A stretch of DNA of 64,000 nucleotides from Pelolinea submarina (GCF_003966975.1 NZ_AP018437.1:2914001-2978000); one strand, 5' to 3'. Numbered from the stretch's first letter, positions 26,133 to 34,768 are shown. Numbers and translations: made by a program. Notes: generated by a model not told the origin, from the sequence alone.

Positions 26133-27038
26133 TTATTTCAAACTATCCCGGATAAGTTCCAGAATTAAATCCAACGGATTGGGCTGCACTTGCGGGTCAA
26201 TCAGATCCATACCATGCGCGCTGCCAATTTTGTAAGCTGTGTAATTATCCGCCTGTACATCCGCGCAAGCTGCCACTGCCGAGGCATCGGAGGGCGCATA
26301 CACACATACAGCTGGTACAGCCAATTGCTTCACCACGTCCGCGTAGACTTCAGTAAGGTAACTGCCGGGGGAAATCGAGAACGCCCCTTTGCAGCTGCCG
26401 GGGGCTGTCTGGTTCAGATACAGGCAGCCATCCGCGGCGCCGTCCGCGCCGATACTGGCGCCAATCACAATAATCCGATCCGGGTCAATGTAAGGCAAAT
26501 CCCTGGCGAAAGTGACCGCCGATTGGGCGTCATCCAGCCATTCCGCCGAATGAAAAGCCGCGCAGCCCTTTTCGCAATCCCGGAATGAAAAGGTAAATAC
26601 GCCATATGAGGTATCCTGATCGATTACAGGGAACCAGGAAGCGTCCAGCCAGGTTTCCTGGGCATTCTTATCAACTTCGGGTTCTCCGCCGCGGTTTTGC
26701 AGCCAATCGGCAATAGCCGCGTAATCACTTTGGTCGCCGCGCGCCCAGTGCGTCAGGATGATCAAAGGCGCGCCGTCATTCTCAGGAGGATAGAATGTGC
26801 CTTGAAGCTCGGTGCCATCCGAAGCGCTAAATAATTCCGAAAGGGTCAACGGCCGGTAAGGCTCGGCCGGTGCAGTCACGATTGGTTCCTGCCGGTCACC
26901 GGGTGTTTCATCCCGGGATTCAACCTGCGCCTGCGTTTCAGATTGGGTAGCTGCGTTTTCCGCAGGTGGGATGCCGGCGCTCGAACAGGCGGTTAATGCC
27001 AGAATTAATAGAGCAATCAGCCAATACTTTTTCCACAT
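26133..27038 (-). CDS. Alpha/beta-hydrolase lipoprotein (dienelactone hydrolase-like)
   Basis: 301 residues from ATG 27038, which has GGAGG 5 bases upstream (an ATG-type start 12 bases earlier overlaps this site). Signal peptide with lipobox LTAC, Cys18. After a Thr/Pro/Glu linker comes an alpha/beta-hydrolase core: LTHWARGD, nucleophile elbow IGASIGADGA (G-x-S-x-G), Asp region CVYAPSDASA, and catalytic His in GSAHGMDL. Expected to be an esterase or peptidase-like hydrolase anchored outside the cytoplasmic membrane. It is cut off from upstream dedA by a terminator. Confidence 0.82.
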   Translation of the reverse strand: MWKKYWLIALLILALTACSSAGIPPAENAATQSETQAQVESRDETPGDRQEPIVTAPAEPYRPLTLSELFSASDGTELQGTFYPPENDGAPLIILTHWARGDQSDYAAIADWLQNRGGEPEVDKNAQETWLDASWFPVIDQDTSYGVFTFSFRDCEKGCAAFHSAEWLDDAQSAVTFARDLPYIDPDRIIVIGASIGADGAADGCLYLNQTAPGSCKGAFSISPGSYLTEVYADVVKQLAVPAVCVYAPSDASAVAACADVQADNYTAYKIGSAHGMDLIDPQVQPNPLDLILELIRDSLK

Positions 27039-27077
27039 ATCCACCTCCACCTGGATTGGTTAATTTAATTGTAGCAA

Positions 27078-27113
27078 TTTAAATAAAAAAAGTCAGCCGA
27101 AGCCGACTTTTTA
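27078..27113 (-). terminator. Terminator after the dedA-like gene
   Basis: On the - strand AAAAAGTCGGC-TTCG-GCTGACTTTTTTT: stem with one mismatch and a long T-run, just after the dedA-like stop. Confidence 0.8.
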
Positions 27114-27121
27114 ATTTATTT

Positions 27122-27763
27122 CTAACTTGCCTGTTTTTTCTTGCGAACCAGGCGGTGAGTGACGAACGCTGCGATTGCCAAGAGCGTCACTGCCAACACA
27201 ACATTTTGGTAAGTGTTGATAAAGTCGGTAATGATCGGCCACTGTTCACCCAGGAGCCTTCCGGCATAGGAGAGAATAAAGCTCCAAAGGGCGGTTCCTA
27301 AAATGGTATATACGCTGAATTTCGCCAGGTTCATACTGGAAACACCCGCCGGAATTGAAATCAGGCTGCGTACGATAGGAACCATACGGGAGAAGAAAAT
27401 AACCCATTCATCGTACTTATCGAACCAATCCTTGGATTTATCGAAATCTTCGACGGACAGCAGGGCATATTTTCCGAACTTCGCAATAAATTTGCGCACC
27501 CGTTCTTCGCCGAGCCATTTTCCCAATCCATAAAACAGAAAGGCGCCGGTCAGAGAGCCGAACATTCCAACAATTGTGATCAACGGAATAGAAAAACGCC
27601 CGGTGAGGCTGAGGCTGCCTGCCAGCGGCAGAACCACTTCTGAGGGAATCGGCGGAAATACGTTTTCGAGGAACATAACAAAATAAAGTCCCGGGTATCC
27701 GCCTGTACTGATGATGTTTTCTACCCAGACTTTGAGATTATCCAGCAAATTTCCTAACTGCAT
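27122..27763 (-). CDS. DedA family membrane protein
   Basis: 213 residues with about 5 hydrophobic segments. DedA/SNARE-associated (VTT) pattern: NVFPPIPSEVVLPLAG near the N-terminus, a central FYGLGKWLGEERVRKFIAKFG and the RMVPIVRSLISIPAGVSSM motif with conserved Arg residues. DedA proteins act in membrane homeostasis, probably as lipid scramblases or undecaprenyl-phosphate/PE translocases. It lies 13 bases after the upstream DUF4203-like gene, so likely co-transcribed. Confidence 0.9.
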   Translation of the reverse strand: MQLGNLLDNLKVWVENIISTGGYPGLYFVMFLENVFPPIPSEVVLPLAGSLSLTGRFSIPLITIVGMFGSLTGAFLFYGLGKWLGEERVRKFIAKFGKYALLSVEDFDKSKDWFDKYDEWVIFFSRMVPIVRSLISIPAGVSSMNLAKFSVYTILGTALWSFILSYAGRLLGEQWPIITDFINTYQNVVLAVTLLAIAAFVTHRLVRKKKQAS

Positions 27764-27776
27764 GCAATCACCCTAT

Positions 27777-28277
27777 CTATCCTTTAGCTTTTATTTTAGT
27801 TTGGACGATTATACCTAATAGAACCAGCCCAATGATAACAATATAAGAATATGAAGAGTTGATATTCAACCCTTGATCAATTAAAACCGCTCCGCAGGCC
27901 GAGGTCACCAGGATCATAGCCCAATCAAACAATGAACCGGCCAGTACAGCGCCAATCAGTGCCCCGACCGCAATCAGGATCCACTGCGACTGCCCGATTG
28001 GAGCGGCATTCATTTGCAGAAAATAATATGCCACATAACCGCCCGCAATCATCCCCGTAAGGCCCACCGCGAATTTCTGCAGCAAAACGGCCAATAAAGC
28101 GCCTAATAACCCCGCGATCAAAGAGATGGTCAAAATAACTGATTGCGATTGATCCGGAAGCAATTCAGGGGCATATTTCAATCCTATCAGGAAGCCGATA
28201 ATGGAAACAAACATCCAAATCGATTTCCGGCCAAGGAACAGCAGTAAAACCCCTGCTGCCAGATACAACCAATTCAT
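27777..28277 (-). CDS. DUF4203/TMEM198-like membrane protein
   Basis: 166 residues of almost continuous hydrophobic helices (about 6), with Gly-rich turns (GLLGALLAVLLQK, AGGYVAYYF, VGALIGAVLAG). This spacing is typical of DUF4203-type proteins, whose function is unknown. The start is placed at ATG 28277, because GGAGG lies 5 bases before it and is itself covered by the alternative ATG at 28289. Probably co-transcribed with dedA. Confidence 0.7.
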   Translation of the reverse strand: MNWLYLAAGVLLLFLGRKSIWMFVSIIGFLIGLKYAPELLPDQSQSVILTISLIAGLLGALLAVLLQKFAVGLTGMIAGGYVAYYFLQMNAAPIGQSQWILIAVGALIGAVLAGSLFDWAMILVTSACGAVLIDQGLNINSSYSYIVIIGLVLLGIIVQTKIKAKG

Positions 28278-28396
28278 ATACGCCTCCATTTTTTAGAAAT
28301 CAGCCTAATTATATAGGGATTTTTTAAGAAAGAACGGCCATTCCCGGTCAGGAACCAACGTTAGCATTAAAAATCAGGCCGCAAGTTTTAAATACA

Positions 28397-28434
28397 AAAG
28401 AGTCCAGGGTATTTATCCTTGGACTCCAATTTTT
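28397..28434 (-). terminator. Terminator after the 28437-29306 gene
   Basis: On the - strand GGAGTCCAAGG-ATAAATA-CCCTGGACTC then TTTTGT; begins 3 bases after the stop codon. Confidence 0.8.
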
Positions 28435-28436
28435 AA

Positions 28437-29306
28437 TTAATGGCGATTTCGCCGCATAGAGTTGACCAATACCAGCAAACCGGCAAAGATCAGCATCATC
28501 GGAAAGACCGGTAATCCCAGTCGGTTGAGGCCATACCCGCTGACACCCAAAACGAGCTCGAAGAAGACAAATCCGATGGCAAACATGGTCAATCCCAGTT
28601 TGGTCAAACGACGTCCGGATTTGATAATCTCCTCACGGTTTTGCTGCTGTCCATAGAGCACCTGCGCAAAGCCCACCGAGGTGGGAGCAACCAGTGTCCA
28701 GGCATAAGCCCAACTGGCCCACCAGCCGCTGATGCTCTGTGCGAGGAACAAGATGCCCAGGCTGGTCAGGATACCTCCCAATATGGAAAGTCCTTCTCCG
28801 CTGCTGGCGCTGCTGCCAAGAGCAGCCAATAGCACCAGTACACCCGGGATGATGAATATGAATGGCCACAGAAATACCCCAAAGGGGATTGCCAGCAAGC
28901 GGCCCAGTGTGAGGACAATGCCCATAATCAGCAATCCACCGCCAAAAACCAACGCGCTGCGGTCAATTCCCGCATATTTTTCCGCTTCCGGTTTAAATTC
29001 CGTTGAAGCCGGTTTCTCCTTCAATGCAGGCTCTGCCTTTTCTTCCGATTTCTGCTCGGTGGATTCCTGCGGCTCAACAACAATTTTTTCCTTCGGTTTG
29101 GCCTGCGCCGATTTCTGCGCTTTTACGTCTGATTTGACCATGGTATCCTGTACGGGTTCTTTGGCCTTTACGTCCACAATCTTGGGCTTTTTCGCAGCCT
29201 TCTTGCGGGGTGCAGGCTCCTGCTGAGGTGAGGTAATCTCCATATCCAGTGGTTCTTCCTGAGCAGGCATGTTTTCAGCCTGCGGTTTTTCTTTTTTCGT
29301 CGCCAT
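28437..29306 (-). CDS. Membrane protein with Lys/Glu/Ala-rich N-terminal domain, function unknown
   Basis: 289 residues. The first 110 are low-complexity and charged (K, E, P, A; for example KKAAKKPKIVDVKAKEP), likely disordered and cytoplasmic. Residues about 118-285 hold roughly 5 hydrophobic segments, including FGVFLWPFIFIIPGVLVLL and GGILTSLGILFLAQ, with a conserved-looking GWWASWAYAWTLVAP in the middle. The C-terminus ends MRRNRH. I do not recognise a named family; the helix pattern resembles small bacterial integral proteins with paired short helices. Single gene with its own terminator. Confidence 0.65.
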   Translation of the reverse strand: MATKKEKPQAENMPAQEEPLDMEITSPQQEPAPRKKAAKKPKIVDVKAKEPVQDTMVKSDVKAQKSAQAKPKEKIVVEPQESTEQKSEEKAEPALKEKPASTEFKPEAEKYAGIDRSALVFGGGLLIMGIVLTLGRLLAIPFGVFLWPFIFIIPGVLVLLAALGSSASSGEGLSILGGILTSLGILFLAQSISGWWASWAYAWTLVAPTSVGFAQVLYGQQQNREEIIKSGRRLTKLGLTMFAIGFVFFELVLGVSGYGLNRLGLPVFPMMLIFAGLLVLVNSMRRNRH

Positions 29307-29357
29307 TTTTACTCCTATTTACTGCCATTGCGTTCTATCAATTCAATACATATACGC

Positions 29358-29392
29358 AAATATCCCCCCGGGGTTGCGGAGGGATATTTTTT
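29358..29392. terminator. Terminator-like hairpin between DUF1232 and K/E-rich membrane genes
   Basis: AAATATCCCCCCG against CGGAGGGATATTTTTT; the T-run is long on the + strand and only TTT on the - strand where the genes are read, so it may act as a partial terminator. Confidence 0.5.
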
Positions 29393-29397
29393 AAGGA

Positions 29398-29616
29398 TTA
29401 TTTCAATCTACGAGTAGCGCGAAGCTGTTGGACCGCATTCCAGATCAGGATGGCCGCGGCGCCTTCATCCAGGTTGCCGATAACCGGCAAATTATCCGGA
29501 ATCAGCTCGAAAACACCCATTGTTGGATTGAGGATGTAGATAATTCCTATAAAACCGGTCAGGTAGATCCAAAATGGCGGCCAGGTTTTTGCAGGAGTAT
29601 TTTTATCCATGTTCAT
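29398..29616 (-). CDS. DUF1232 (YkvA-like) small membrane protein
   Basis: 72 residues. The core YILNPTMGVFELIPDNLPVIGNLDEGAAAILIWNA pattern (P-x-D-x-x-P, then G-x-x-D-E/D) is that of DUF1232, a short membrane-associated domain of unknown role. GGAGG precedes the ATG by about 9 bases. The start overlaps the end of the upstream cation transporter gene by 14 bases, so the two are co-expressed. Confidence 0.85.
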   Translation of the reverse strand: MNMDKNTPAKTWPPFWIYLTGFIGIIYILNPTMGVFELIPDNLPVIGNLDEGAAAILIWNAVQQLRATRRLK

Positions 29617-30532
29617 GAGCTTTTTCTCCTCCGTTTTCAGGGCAATTGATATGATTATGGTGGTTCATGGAACAATCATCATCGAGGTATTCAAACTCCA
29701 CCGTCGTATGAGCCAAATCAAACTTATCCGTTAAATCGCGGATTTTTTCTTTTACCCTGCGGATATCTTCTTTTTTTGCTTCCAAGCAGAGAACGACATG
29801 GGTAGTCAGCACATTCTGTTCCCCATCCAACGACCAGACATGCGTATGATGGACATCACGCACATTTTCCAAAGAGCGGAGCTCGTTTTCAATGTCTTCA
29901 ATTTTGATAGTCTCGGGAACGCCCTGGAGGAACAAGCGCATGGTTCCCCATAAATTGCGCACGACGTTAAAGAGCACGAAGGCAGTCAGACCGAGCGAAA
30001 GCAGCGGGTCCAGGATATCAATATCTTTTACCAGCAATACCAAACTGACAATCAGAACCGCCACCCAACCGAGTACGTCCTCTATCATGTGCCATGAAAT
30101 CATACGGCTGTTCATGTTCTTACCATGGCTGGTGCGCAGAGCAGCGTAACCGTTGATGGCAATGCCGAACAAAGCAAAGATCAGCATTCCTTGCGCATTG
30201 GATTCCTGCGGCGCCAGCAAACGCTTGACCGCTTCCATGATTACATAAATCGAGCCGGTAATCAGCACCACACCGCTGATCAGGGCGCTCAATAACGAGA
30301 AACGTTTATATCCATAAGAGAATTTTCCGTCTTCCGATTTGGAAGAGAGATGCTCCAACCGCCAGGAAATAGCCAACGTAATACTATCTCCTAAATCATG
30401 CAGTGCGTCGGCCATGATAGCCATACTGTTTGTCAATAAACCGCCAACCAATTCCGCAATCGCGAAACCGGCGTTTAGAAAGAAAGCAAGCTTGATATTT
30501 TCCTGAATTTCATGATGATGATTATGGGACAT
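29603..30532 (-). CDS. Cation diffusion facilitator (CDF) transporter
   Basis: 309 residues. Six transmembrane helices with the CDF metal site as HDLGD in helix II (MADALHDLGDSI) and HMIEDVLGW in helix V, followed by a cytoplasmic ferredoxin-like domain (VRDVHHTHVWSLDGE). His-rich ends (SHNHHHE, and HHNHINCPENGG at the C-terminus) suggest zinc or cobalt export. ATG 30532 with AAGG upstream is chosen; an ATG 30 bases earlier is also possible. The H-D/H-D set predicts Zn2+/Cd2+/Co2+ antiport with protons. Confidence 0.92.
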   Translation of the reverse strand: MSHNHHHEIQENIKLAFFLNAGFAIAELVGGLLTNSMAIMADALHDLGDSITLAISWRLEHLSSKSEDGKFSYGYKRFSLLSALISGVVLITGSIYVIMEAVKRLLAPQESNAQGMLIFALFGIAINGYAALRTSHGKNMNSRMISWHMIEDVLGWVAVLIVSLVLLVKDIDILDPLLSLGLTAFVLFNVVRNLWGTMRLFLQGVPETIKIEDIENELRSLENVRDVHHTHVWSLDGEQNVLTTHVVLCLEAKKEDIRRVKEKIRDLTDKFDLAHTTVEFEYLDDDCSMNHHNHINCPENGGEKAHEHG

Positions 30533-30606
30533 GTTTGTACCTTCGATTTTTATTCTATCCATTTATTCAACAATAAGTATTGGAAGAATATAATAATAGC
30601 GGATCC

Positions 30607-31260
30607 TCAAATTGCCAATAACGAATCAACCGGCAAGCCGAAAAGATTGTATGTTTCTCGCTCCGTCACCTGAAAGCCGTTATCCTCGAGGATGCGGGCG
30701 GCATCTACAGGCCGGCAATCAATCCATTGAGGATATTTACGATGCGCCCAAAGATAAAGGCGATAGACCAGGCCGGCTTTTTGGGCCGCAGCCATGCTGA
30801 CCAGCACCAGGCTGCCCCCCGGCTTTAACAAGCGGCGGCATTCCTGTAGCAACGGGCTGAACAGGTCTTCCGGGAACAGTTCGAAAGTGAAGCTCAACAA
30901 AATGCCATCAAATAGACGGTCAGGGAAAGGCGCGTTCAACACATTGGCGCAATAAAGCCCCACGCTGTTCGCAACCTTTTTTCGCCGCAGTTTCTGTTGC
31001 GCGACCCGGCACATGCCTTTGGAGATGTCCAATCCTGTGACTTTTAGCGTAACCGGGTAGCGGTCCAACATCGCCAGCAGCGCATTGCCGGTGCCGCAGC
31101 CGATATCCAACATCCTGCTGTTCGCGTCCGGGTTGAACATGTCCAACGCCTTCAGCGTCAGGCGCTGCTCGGCCTTTCCGGAAAGCAAGTCGTAATACCT
31201 GCTGAGGGCATCATAGGAGCTGGCGACCCGCGCTTCGAACGATCGGTTGGCGTATGACAT
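30607..31260 (-). CDS. Class I SAM-dependent methyltransferase (UbiE/Methyltransf_11-like)
   Basis: 217 residues. Motif I is MLDIGCGTGNALLAM, motif II region LKVTGLDISKGMC, and a later LLKPGGSLVLVSMAA. The order YDALSRYYDLLSG at the start followed by RMLDIGCG resembles UbiE/PMT-like enzymes that methylate quinones or phospholipids; the substrate is not determined. On the - strand TATAAT (31272-31267) puts transcription start exactly on the ATG, so it looks leaderless. Faces the DUF2200 gene at 31370 across a 109-base divergent gap. Confidence 0.88.
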   Translation of the reverse strand: MSYANRSFEARVASSYDALSRYYDLLSGKAEQRLTLKALDMFNPDANSRMLDIGCGTGNALLAMLDRYPVTLKVTGLDISKGMCRVAQQKLRRKKVANSVGLYCANVLNAPFPDRLFDGILLSFTFELFPEDLFSPLLQECRRLLKPGGSLVLVSMAAAQKAGLVYRLYLWAHRKYPQWIDCRPVDAARILEDNGFQVTERETYNLFGLPVDSLLAI

Positions 31261-31332
31261 GCCTCAATTATAGGACGGATAGATGCTCCCACCGATCTCC
31301 ATTCGAGTATCGCTATTGCGCTGATCTCTTCA

Positions 31333-31362
31333 TTGACAAAGGGGTGCAAAATTCGTTAATAT
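31333..31362 (+). promoter_or_regulatory. Promoter of the DUF2200 gene
   Basis: TTGACA (31333-31338), 18 bases, TAATAT (31357-31362). The predicted start is at 31369, one base before ATG 31370. The ATG at 31361 lies inside the -10 box and cannot be used. Confidence 0.75.
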
Positions 31363-31369
31363 GTGCAGT

Positions 31370-31720
31370 ATGACAGCACAACGTATCTATAAAATGAGCT
31401 TCGCAAATATCTATCCACTTTATATTGCGAAAGCAGAGAAAAAAGGCCGCACAAAAAGCGAAGTCGATGAGATCATCCGCTGGTTGACCGGTTACAGCCA
31501 GAAAGCCCTGGAAGACCAATTGGAAAAAGGAACCGACTTTGAGACTTTCATCGCCCAAGCCCCCGGATTGAACCCCGCGCGCGCTTTGATCAAGGGTGTG
31601 GTCTGCGGTGTCCGGGTGGAAGAAATCGAAGAGCCAACCATGCAGGAAATTCGCTATTTGGATAAATTGATCGACGAATTGGCCAAGGGGAAGAGCATGG
31701 AGAAGATTTTGCGCAAGTAA
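31370..31720 (+). CDS. DUF2200 family protein
   Basis: 116 residues. The pattern [38 protein letters not shown] and [39 protein letters not shown] matches DUF2200, a small soluble family annotated after E. coli-type homologues of unknown role. No Shine-Dalgarno site; the promoter position predicts a leaderless mRNA beginning at this ATG. Confidence 0.9.
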   Translation: MTAQRIYKMSFANIYPLYIAKAEKKGRTKSEVDEIIRWLTGYSQKALEDQLEKGTDFETFIAQAPGLNPARALIKGVVCGVRVEEIEEPTMQEIRYLDKLIDELAKGKSMEKILRK

Positions 31721-31851
31721 TCGATCTTCGGATCACATGCCGGGTCCATTTCTCACAAAACTCACAACCATTTCATAAAAGTCCCCTTTTCTCCGGAGAA
31801 AAATATAATAAAATCATGCTTCATTATTGATATTGAAAAGCAGGAACCTTT

Positions 31852-32400
31852 ATGTTTAAAAAGATCAACGAGCAGGACCAAAAACTATCACGCAAGTTCT
31901 ATCTGCCGCCGGAACAAAAATTCCTGCGCAGCGTAGCGGCATTCCTGGCGCATTCAGGAGATTCCTGGTTCTGGCTGGCCGGCTTATTTGTTATCTGGCT
32001 GTTTACTCATGGGAACCTCCACACCCTGGCAGCCCTTTTCGCCGGCGCCATCGTTCTGCAAGCTTCTCTGGTGCTTCTCATAAAGTTCGCAATTAAACGC
32101 AGCCGGCCGGAAAGCGATTGGGGTGACATTTATCGAAAAACCGATCCAAATTCATTCCCCTCCGGGCATGCCGTGAGAGCCATCATGCTGGCCGGATTGG
32201 CCTGGGGATTGGGATTATCACCCCTGAACTGGTTATTGACCATTTGGGCGCCTCTGGTGGGCATGGCGCGCATCAGTCTGGGCGTGCACTATGTATCGGA
32301 TGTCGTGGTTGGTTGGTTATTGGGAATCATATTCGCGATTGTATATCTGGCGATGCTGCCTATCTTATACGCGTGGTTTCCCTTTGTTCTCTTTAACTAA
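31852..32400 (+). CDS. PAP2-family phosphatase (undecaprenyl-diphosphatase/lipid phosphatase type)
   Basis: 182 residues. Three PAP2 signature blocks are present: KFAIKRSRP (KX6RP), PSGH in NSFPSGHAVRA, and ARISLGVHYVSDV (SRX5HX3D, with Ala for Ser). About five transmembrane helices place the active site at the outer face. The family dephosphorylates phosphatidic acid, undecaprenyl diphosphate or phosphatidylglycerophosphate; which applies is not clear. AGGA lies 6-7 bases before ATG. Confidence 0.9.
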   Translation: MFKKINEQDQKLSRKFYLPPEQKFLRSVAAFLAHSGDSWFWLAGLFVIWLFTHGNLHTLAALFAGAIVLQASLVLLIKFAIKRSRPESDWGDIYRKTDPNSFPSGHAVRAIMLAGLAWGLGLSPLNWLLTIWAPLVGMARISLGVHYVSDVVVGWLLGIIFAIVYLAMLPILYAWFPFVLFN

Positions 32401-32556
32401 CCCAGAGTGTCAAGGTCTAAATCCGCTAAAAACAACGCAATTTACATTATCATGCGACAAATGTGATTCTTTTACAATTCTGAGAAAGAATTCCTGTTTT
32501 CCATATAGAATTGGTCAGAAGTAAGTAAACCAATATAGAAGGGAAAATACCATATT

Positions 32557-32994
32557 ATGGCAACCATAAAAACTGTTAAAGTTACCGCAACAGGGCCGGA
32601 CGGCTGGCTCATCACTACCCACGCCGGAAAACACACCGCCCTGGTCGACCAACCGGAAGCATTGGGAGGCAAGGACGAAGGACCTTCTCCGCTGGATTAT
32701 GTTTTCATCGCACTGGCAAGCTGCCTGATCACCATCGGCAAGATCGTCGCCGGCCAGCGCAAAATCGAACTGCGCGGAATGGAAGTGGAAGTCACAGGCG
32801 ATCTGAACCTGGAAGTGCTGCGCGGACAGGAAAAGAACGAGCGCGCAGGATTCAAAAATTTCGTCGCCACCGTAAAAGTGGACGCGGACATGACCGACGA
32901 AGAAAAGACAGCCTTCCTGGAAGAAGTTGACAGACGCTGCCCGGTTTCGGATAATCTGGCACACACCACCCCCATAGAAGTAAAACTGGCCTAA
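32557..32994 (+). CDS. OsmC-family protein
   Basis: 145-residue OsmC/Ohr-like peroxidase-fold protein. The two redox Cys positions are in LASCLITIG and RRCPVSDNLAH; the second has the C-P-x-S pattern. Reduces organic hydroperoxides with dithiols in characterised members; in this YhfA-like branch the role is less certain. The nearest AGGG is 13 bases before the ATG, so initiation is weakly defined. Confidence 0.9.
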   Translation: MATIKTVKVTATGPDGWLITTHAGKHTALVDQPEALGGKDEGPSPLDYVFIALASCLITIGKIVAGQRKIELRGMEVEVTGDLNLEVLRGQEKNERAGFKNFVATVKVDADMTDEEKTAFLEEVDRRCPVSDNLAHTTPIEVKLA

Positions 32995-33037
32995 GAATTC
33001 GGAGAACAAACAACCGCAGGCAGATTATAATTTCTCC

Positions 33038-33757
33038 ATGCAGTTGATAAACGATCTTCTCAATTCTGTAAAAATAGACGCGCCGGTGAGGAATGTTCTC
33101 ATCGGCGCGCATTGGACTACGGTGAGCAGCCGCGGATGCGGGATGGCTTCCACCGTTATGAATCCCAAACCGCACGGTGAAGGTCAGGTCCGTGACGCGG
33201 GCAGCCTGCATCTGAAGAGCGCCGGAGAATTGGCGCAGTATTTGCTTTCAGAAAACTGGCTGGAAGCCAGCGTCGGATTGGCCGCGCTGAATTCCCTGTT
33301 GGAAATTCCACAGGGAAATATCACCTCGGTAAATGCCTTCAAAGTAGTGGCGGAAAAAGGATCCGGAAAGCACGTAGCCGTGTTCGGGCACTTTCCTTAT
33401 CTCAAGGATATTCGCGCCAGCGCTAGGCAGTTGTCGGTATTCGAGCTGAACCCCAGTGAGGATGAGTTTAGCCTGGAACGCGTGCCGGAAGTACTGCCGG
33501 AGGCCGAGGTAGTGGCCATCACCAGCAACGCCATCATCAACCATACCCTGGACGACATACTGCCTTATCTAAACCCCAAAGCTTTCAGCGTTCTGGTTGG
33601 ACCCAGCACACCGCTCAGCCCGGTACTGTTTGAAGCCGGTTTTGATCTGCTGGCAGGCGTGCGCATTTTGGATGAGACTACTCTGATCCAATCCGTCGCT
33701 CAGGCGGCAATTTTCCGTCAGGTCATTGGAGCGGAATTAATCACCATCGCGAAATAG
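33038..33757 (+). CDS. DUF364/DUF4213 family protein (putative heavy-metal chelatase)
   Basis: 239 residues. DUF364-type fold: an N-terminal enolase-like part (VRNVLIGAHWTTVSSRGCGMAS) and a C-terminal Rossmann-like part (VAVFGHFPYLKDIR, VVAITSNAIINHTLDDIL, VLVGPSTPLSPVLFEAG). Members are annotated as putative heavy-metal chelatases because of their structure; the reaction is not established. TATAAT (33026-33031) puts the transcription start exactly on the ATG and there is no Shine-Dalgarno site. Confidence 0.88.
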   Translation: MQLINDLLNSVKIDAPVRNVLIGAHWTTVSSRGCGMASTVMNPKPHGEGQVRDAGSLHLKSAGELAQYLLSENWLEASVGLAALNSLLEIPQGNITSVNAFKVVAEKGSGKHVAVFGHFPYLKDIRASARQLSVFELNPSEDEFSLERVPEVLPEAEVVAITSNAIINHTLDDILPYLNPKAFSVLVGPSTPLSPVLFEAGFDLLAGVRILDETTLIQSVAQAAIFRQVIGAELITIAK

Positions 33758-33807
33758 GCAAGAGAACACCCCGTCAGCATAAACGGAAATCAATCAAACT
33801 AAAAGAT

Positions 33808-33848
33808 GAGCGCCCCGTTGACAAACTCAGGGAGCGCTCTTCTTTTTA
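33808..33848 (+). terminator. Terminator after the DUF364 gene
   Basis: GAGCGCCCC pairs with GGAGCGCTC (one mismatch) and is followed by TTCTTTTT. The upper part (CCGTTGACAAACTCAGGGA) is nearly the same as in the terminator at 47492-47526. Confidence 0.75.
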
Positions 33849-33859
33849 TTTAATCCAAT

Positions 33860-33929
33860 AAAGCGATTGCCACTTCGACACCCCACACTTTGCTCTGGGC
33901 GTGCGTTCAGTGCGCAATCGCTTTTTTTT
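33860..33929. terminator. Long hairpin with T-run (terminator or small RNA)
   Basis: AAAGCGATTG (33860-33869) pairs with CAATCGCTTT; CACT/AGTG and CAC-CCC/GGG-GTG extend the stem inward, giving a 60-base hairpin ending in TTTTTTTT on the + strand. On the - strand it lies beyond the end of the NifX-like gene and could serve as its terminator. Confidence 0.55.
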
Positions 33930-33937
33930 GGCAATGA

Positions 33938-34342
33938 TTAGTGGGAAAGGTTCAGCTGGTTAGGCAGATTATCAGCCAGCAAGAGCGCCAGGGCTTCGTT
34001 GATGGCGCTTACATCGGTCAGGCGCAGGTCTTTGCCCATGGACTGGATGCTGTAAACGGCGCCCTGCCCCATTCCGCCGCAAACAACGACGTCGCAATCC
34101 TCAATGGCCGCCAACATGGAGCCGTGGCGGGACTGGGACGCGGGGTCAAAGCCATGCGGCTGGCCGGGGGCATGTTCTTCATGGCCGTGGTCTTCGTTAT
34201 GGAAATGGTTATGGCTCAATTTTTCGCGCATTTCCCGGCCGGTTTCTTTTCCATCGGCAACCTCGACAACTAAATAGTGGGAGGCCCTGCCAAAATGAGC
34301 ACTGATGGATTCACCATCGTCAGTTACAAAAGCAATTTTCAT
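33938..34342 (-). CDS. NifX/NifB-type dinitrogenase iron-molybdenum cofactor family protein
   Basis: 134 residues. MKIAFVTDDGESISAHFGRA is the start of the Nitro_FeMo-Co domain and VVVCGGMGQGAVYSIQSMG its core. Between them is a His-rich insertion (HNHFHNEDHGHEEHAP, about residues 44-60) likely to bind metal. Proteins of this type bind Fe-Mo or Fe-S clusters or other metals. No nif genes lie nearby, so nitrogen fixation is not implied; a metal-cluster carrier or sensor role is more likely. Confidence 0.88.
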   Translation of the reverse strand: MKIAFVTDDGESISAHFGRASHYLVVEVADGKETGREMREKLSHNHFHNEDHGHEEHAPGQPHGFDPASQSRHGSMLAAIEDCDVVVCGGMGQGAVYSIQSMGKDLRLTDVSAINEALALLLADNLPNQLNLSH

Positions 34343-34768
34343 GTTATATCCAATTTTTGCAGATTTTTATTAGTATATGCTAACAGGTTGATTATAACCA
34401 AGTTTGGAAAGAGATTGGAAGAAATTTGAATATCAGATAGTATTCAAATTTCTTGGTAAAACCGATATCAAGATAACACGATGCTGGAAAGTGTCATTCT
34501 GAACCCCTGTAAGGGGTGAGGAATCTCGGCCTAAAGAATATTCAGATCGCAGATCGTCTATATCCTCTTCCCCGAGAAAATATTGCGCCAAAACCCGGCT
34601 TCGCTGGGTTTAGGATGACACGAGAGAGCAAAGCTCTTCTTCTACAGGTTTCCGTTACACGAATTTCCAGTTTTACGGGGTGCTGTAAGACATTAGTAAG
34701 AAGATAACTACTGCTCTCTAATACTCTTTTAACTTTACAAAGCATCCCCCCTCGATTATGCTTAGCCT
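34343..34768. other. Non-coding stretch containing a MITE-like element
   Basis: No gene is supported. The first 150 bases are A/T-rich. A 131-base element with inverted termini lies at 34491-34621 (separate entry). The stretch ends at the selenocysteine tRNA gene. Short frames here have no ribosome-binding site. Confidence 0.6.
34491..34621. repeat. MITE-like element with 16-bp inverted termini
   Basis: The left end GTGTCATTCTGAACCC and the inverted right end match at 14 of 16 positions. Each end is joined to its own small hairpin: CCCCT-GTA-AGGGG on the left, AACCC-GGCTTCGC-TGGGTT on the right. No open frame inside. Size and form fit a non-autonomous mobile or REP-like repeat; no second copy is seen in the window. 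Confidence 0.6.
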
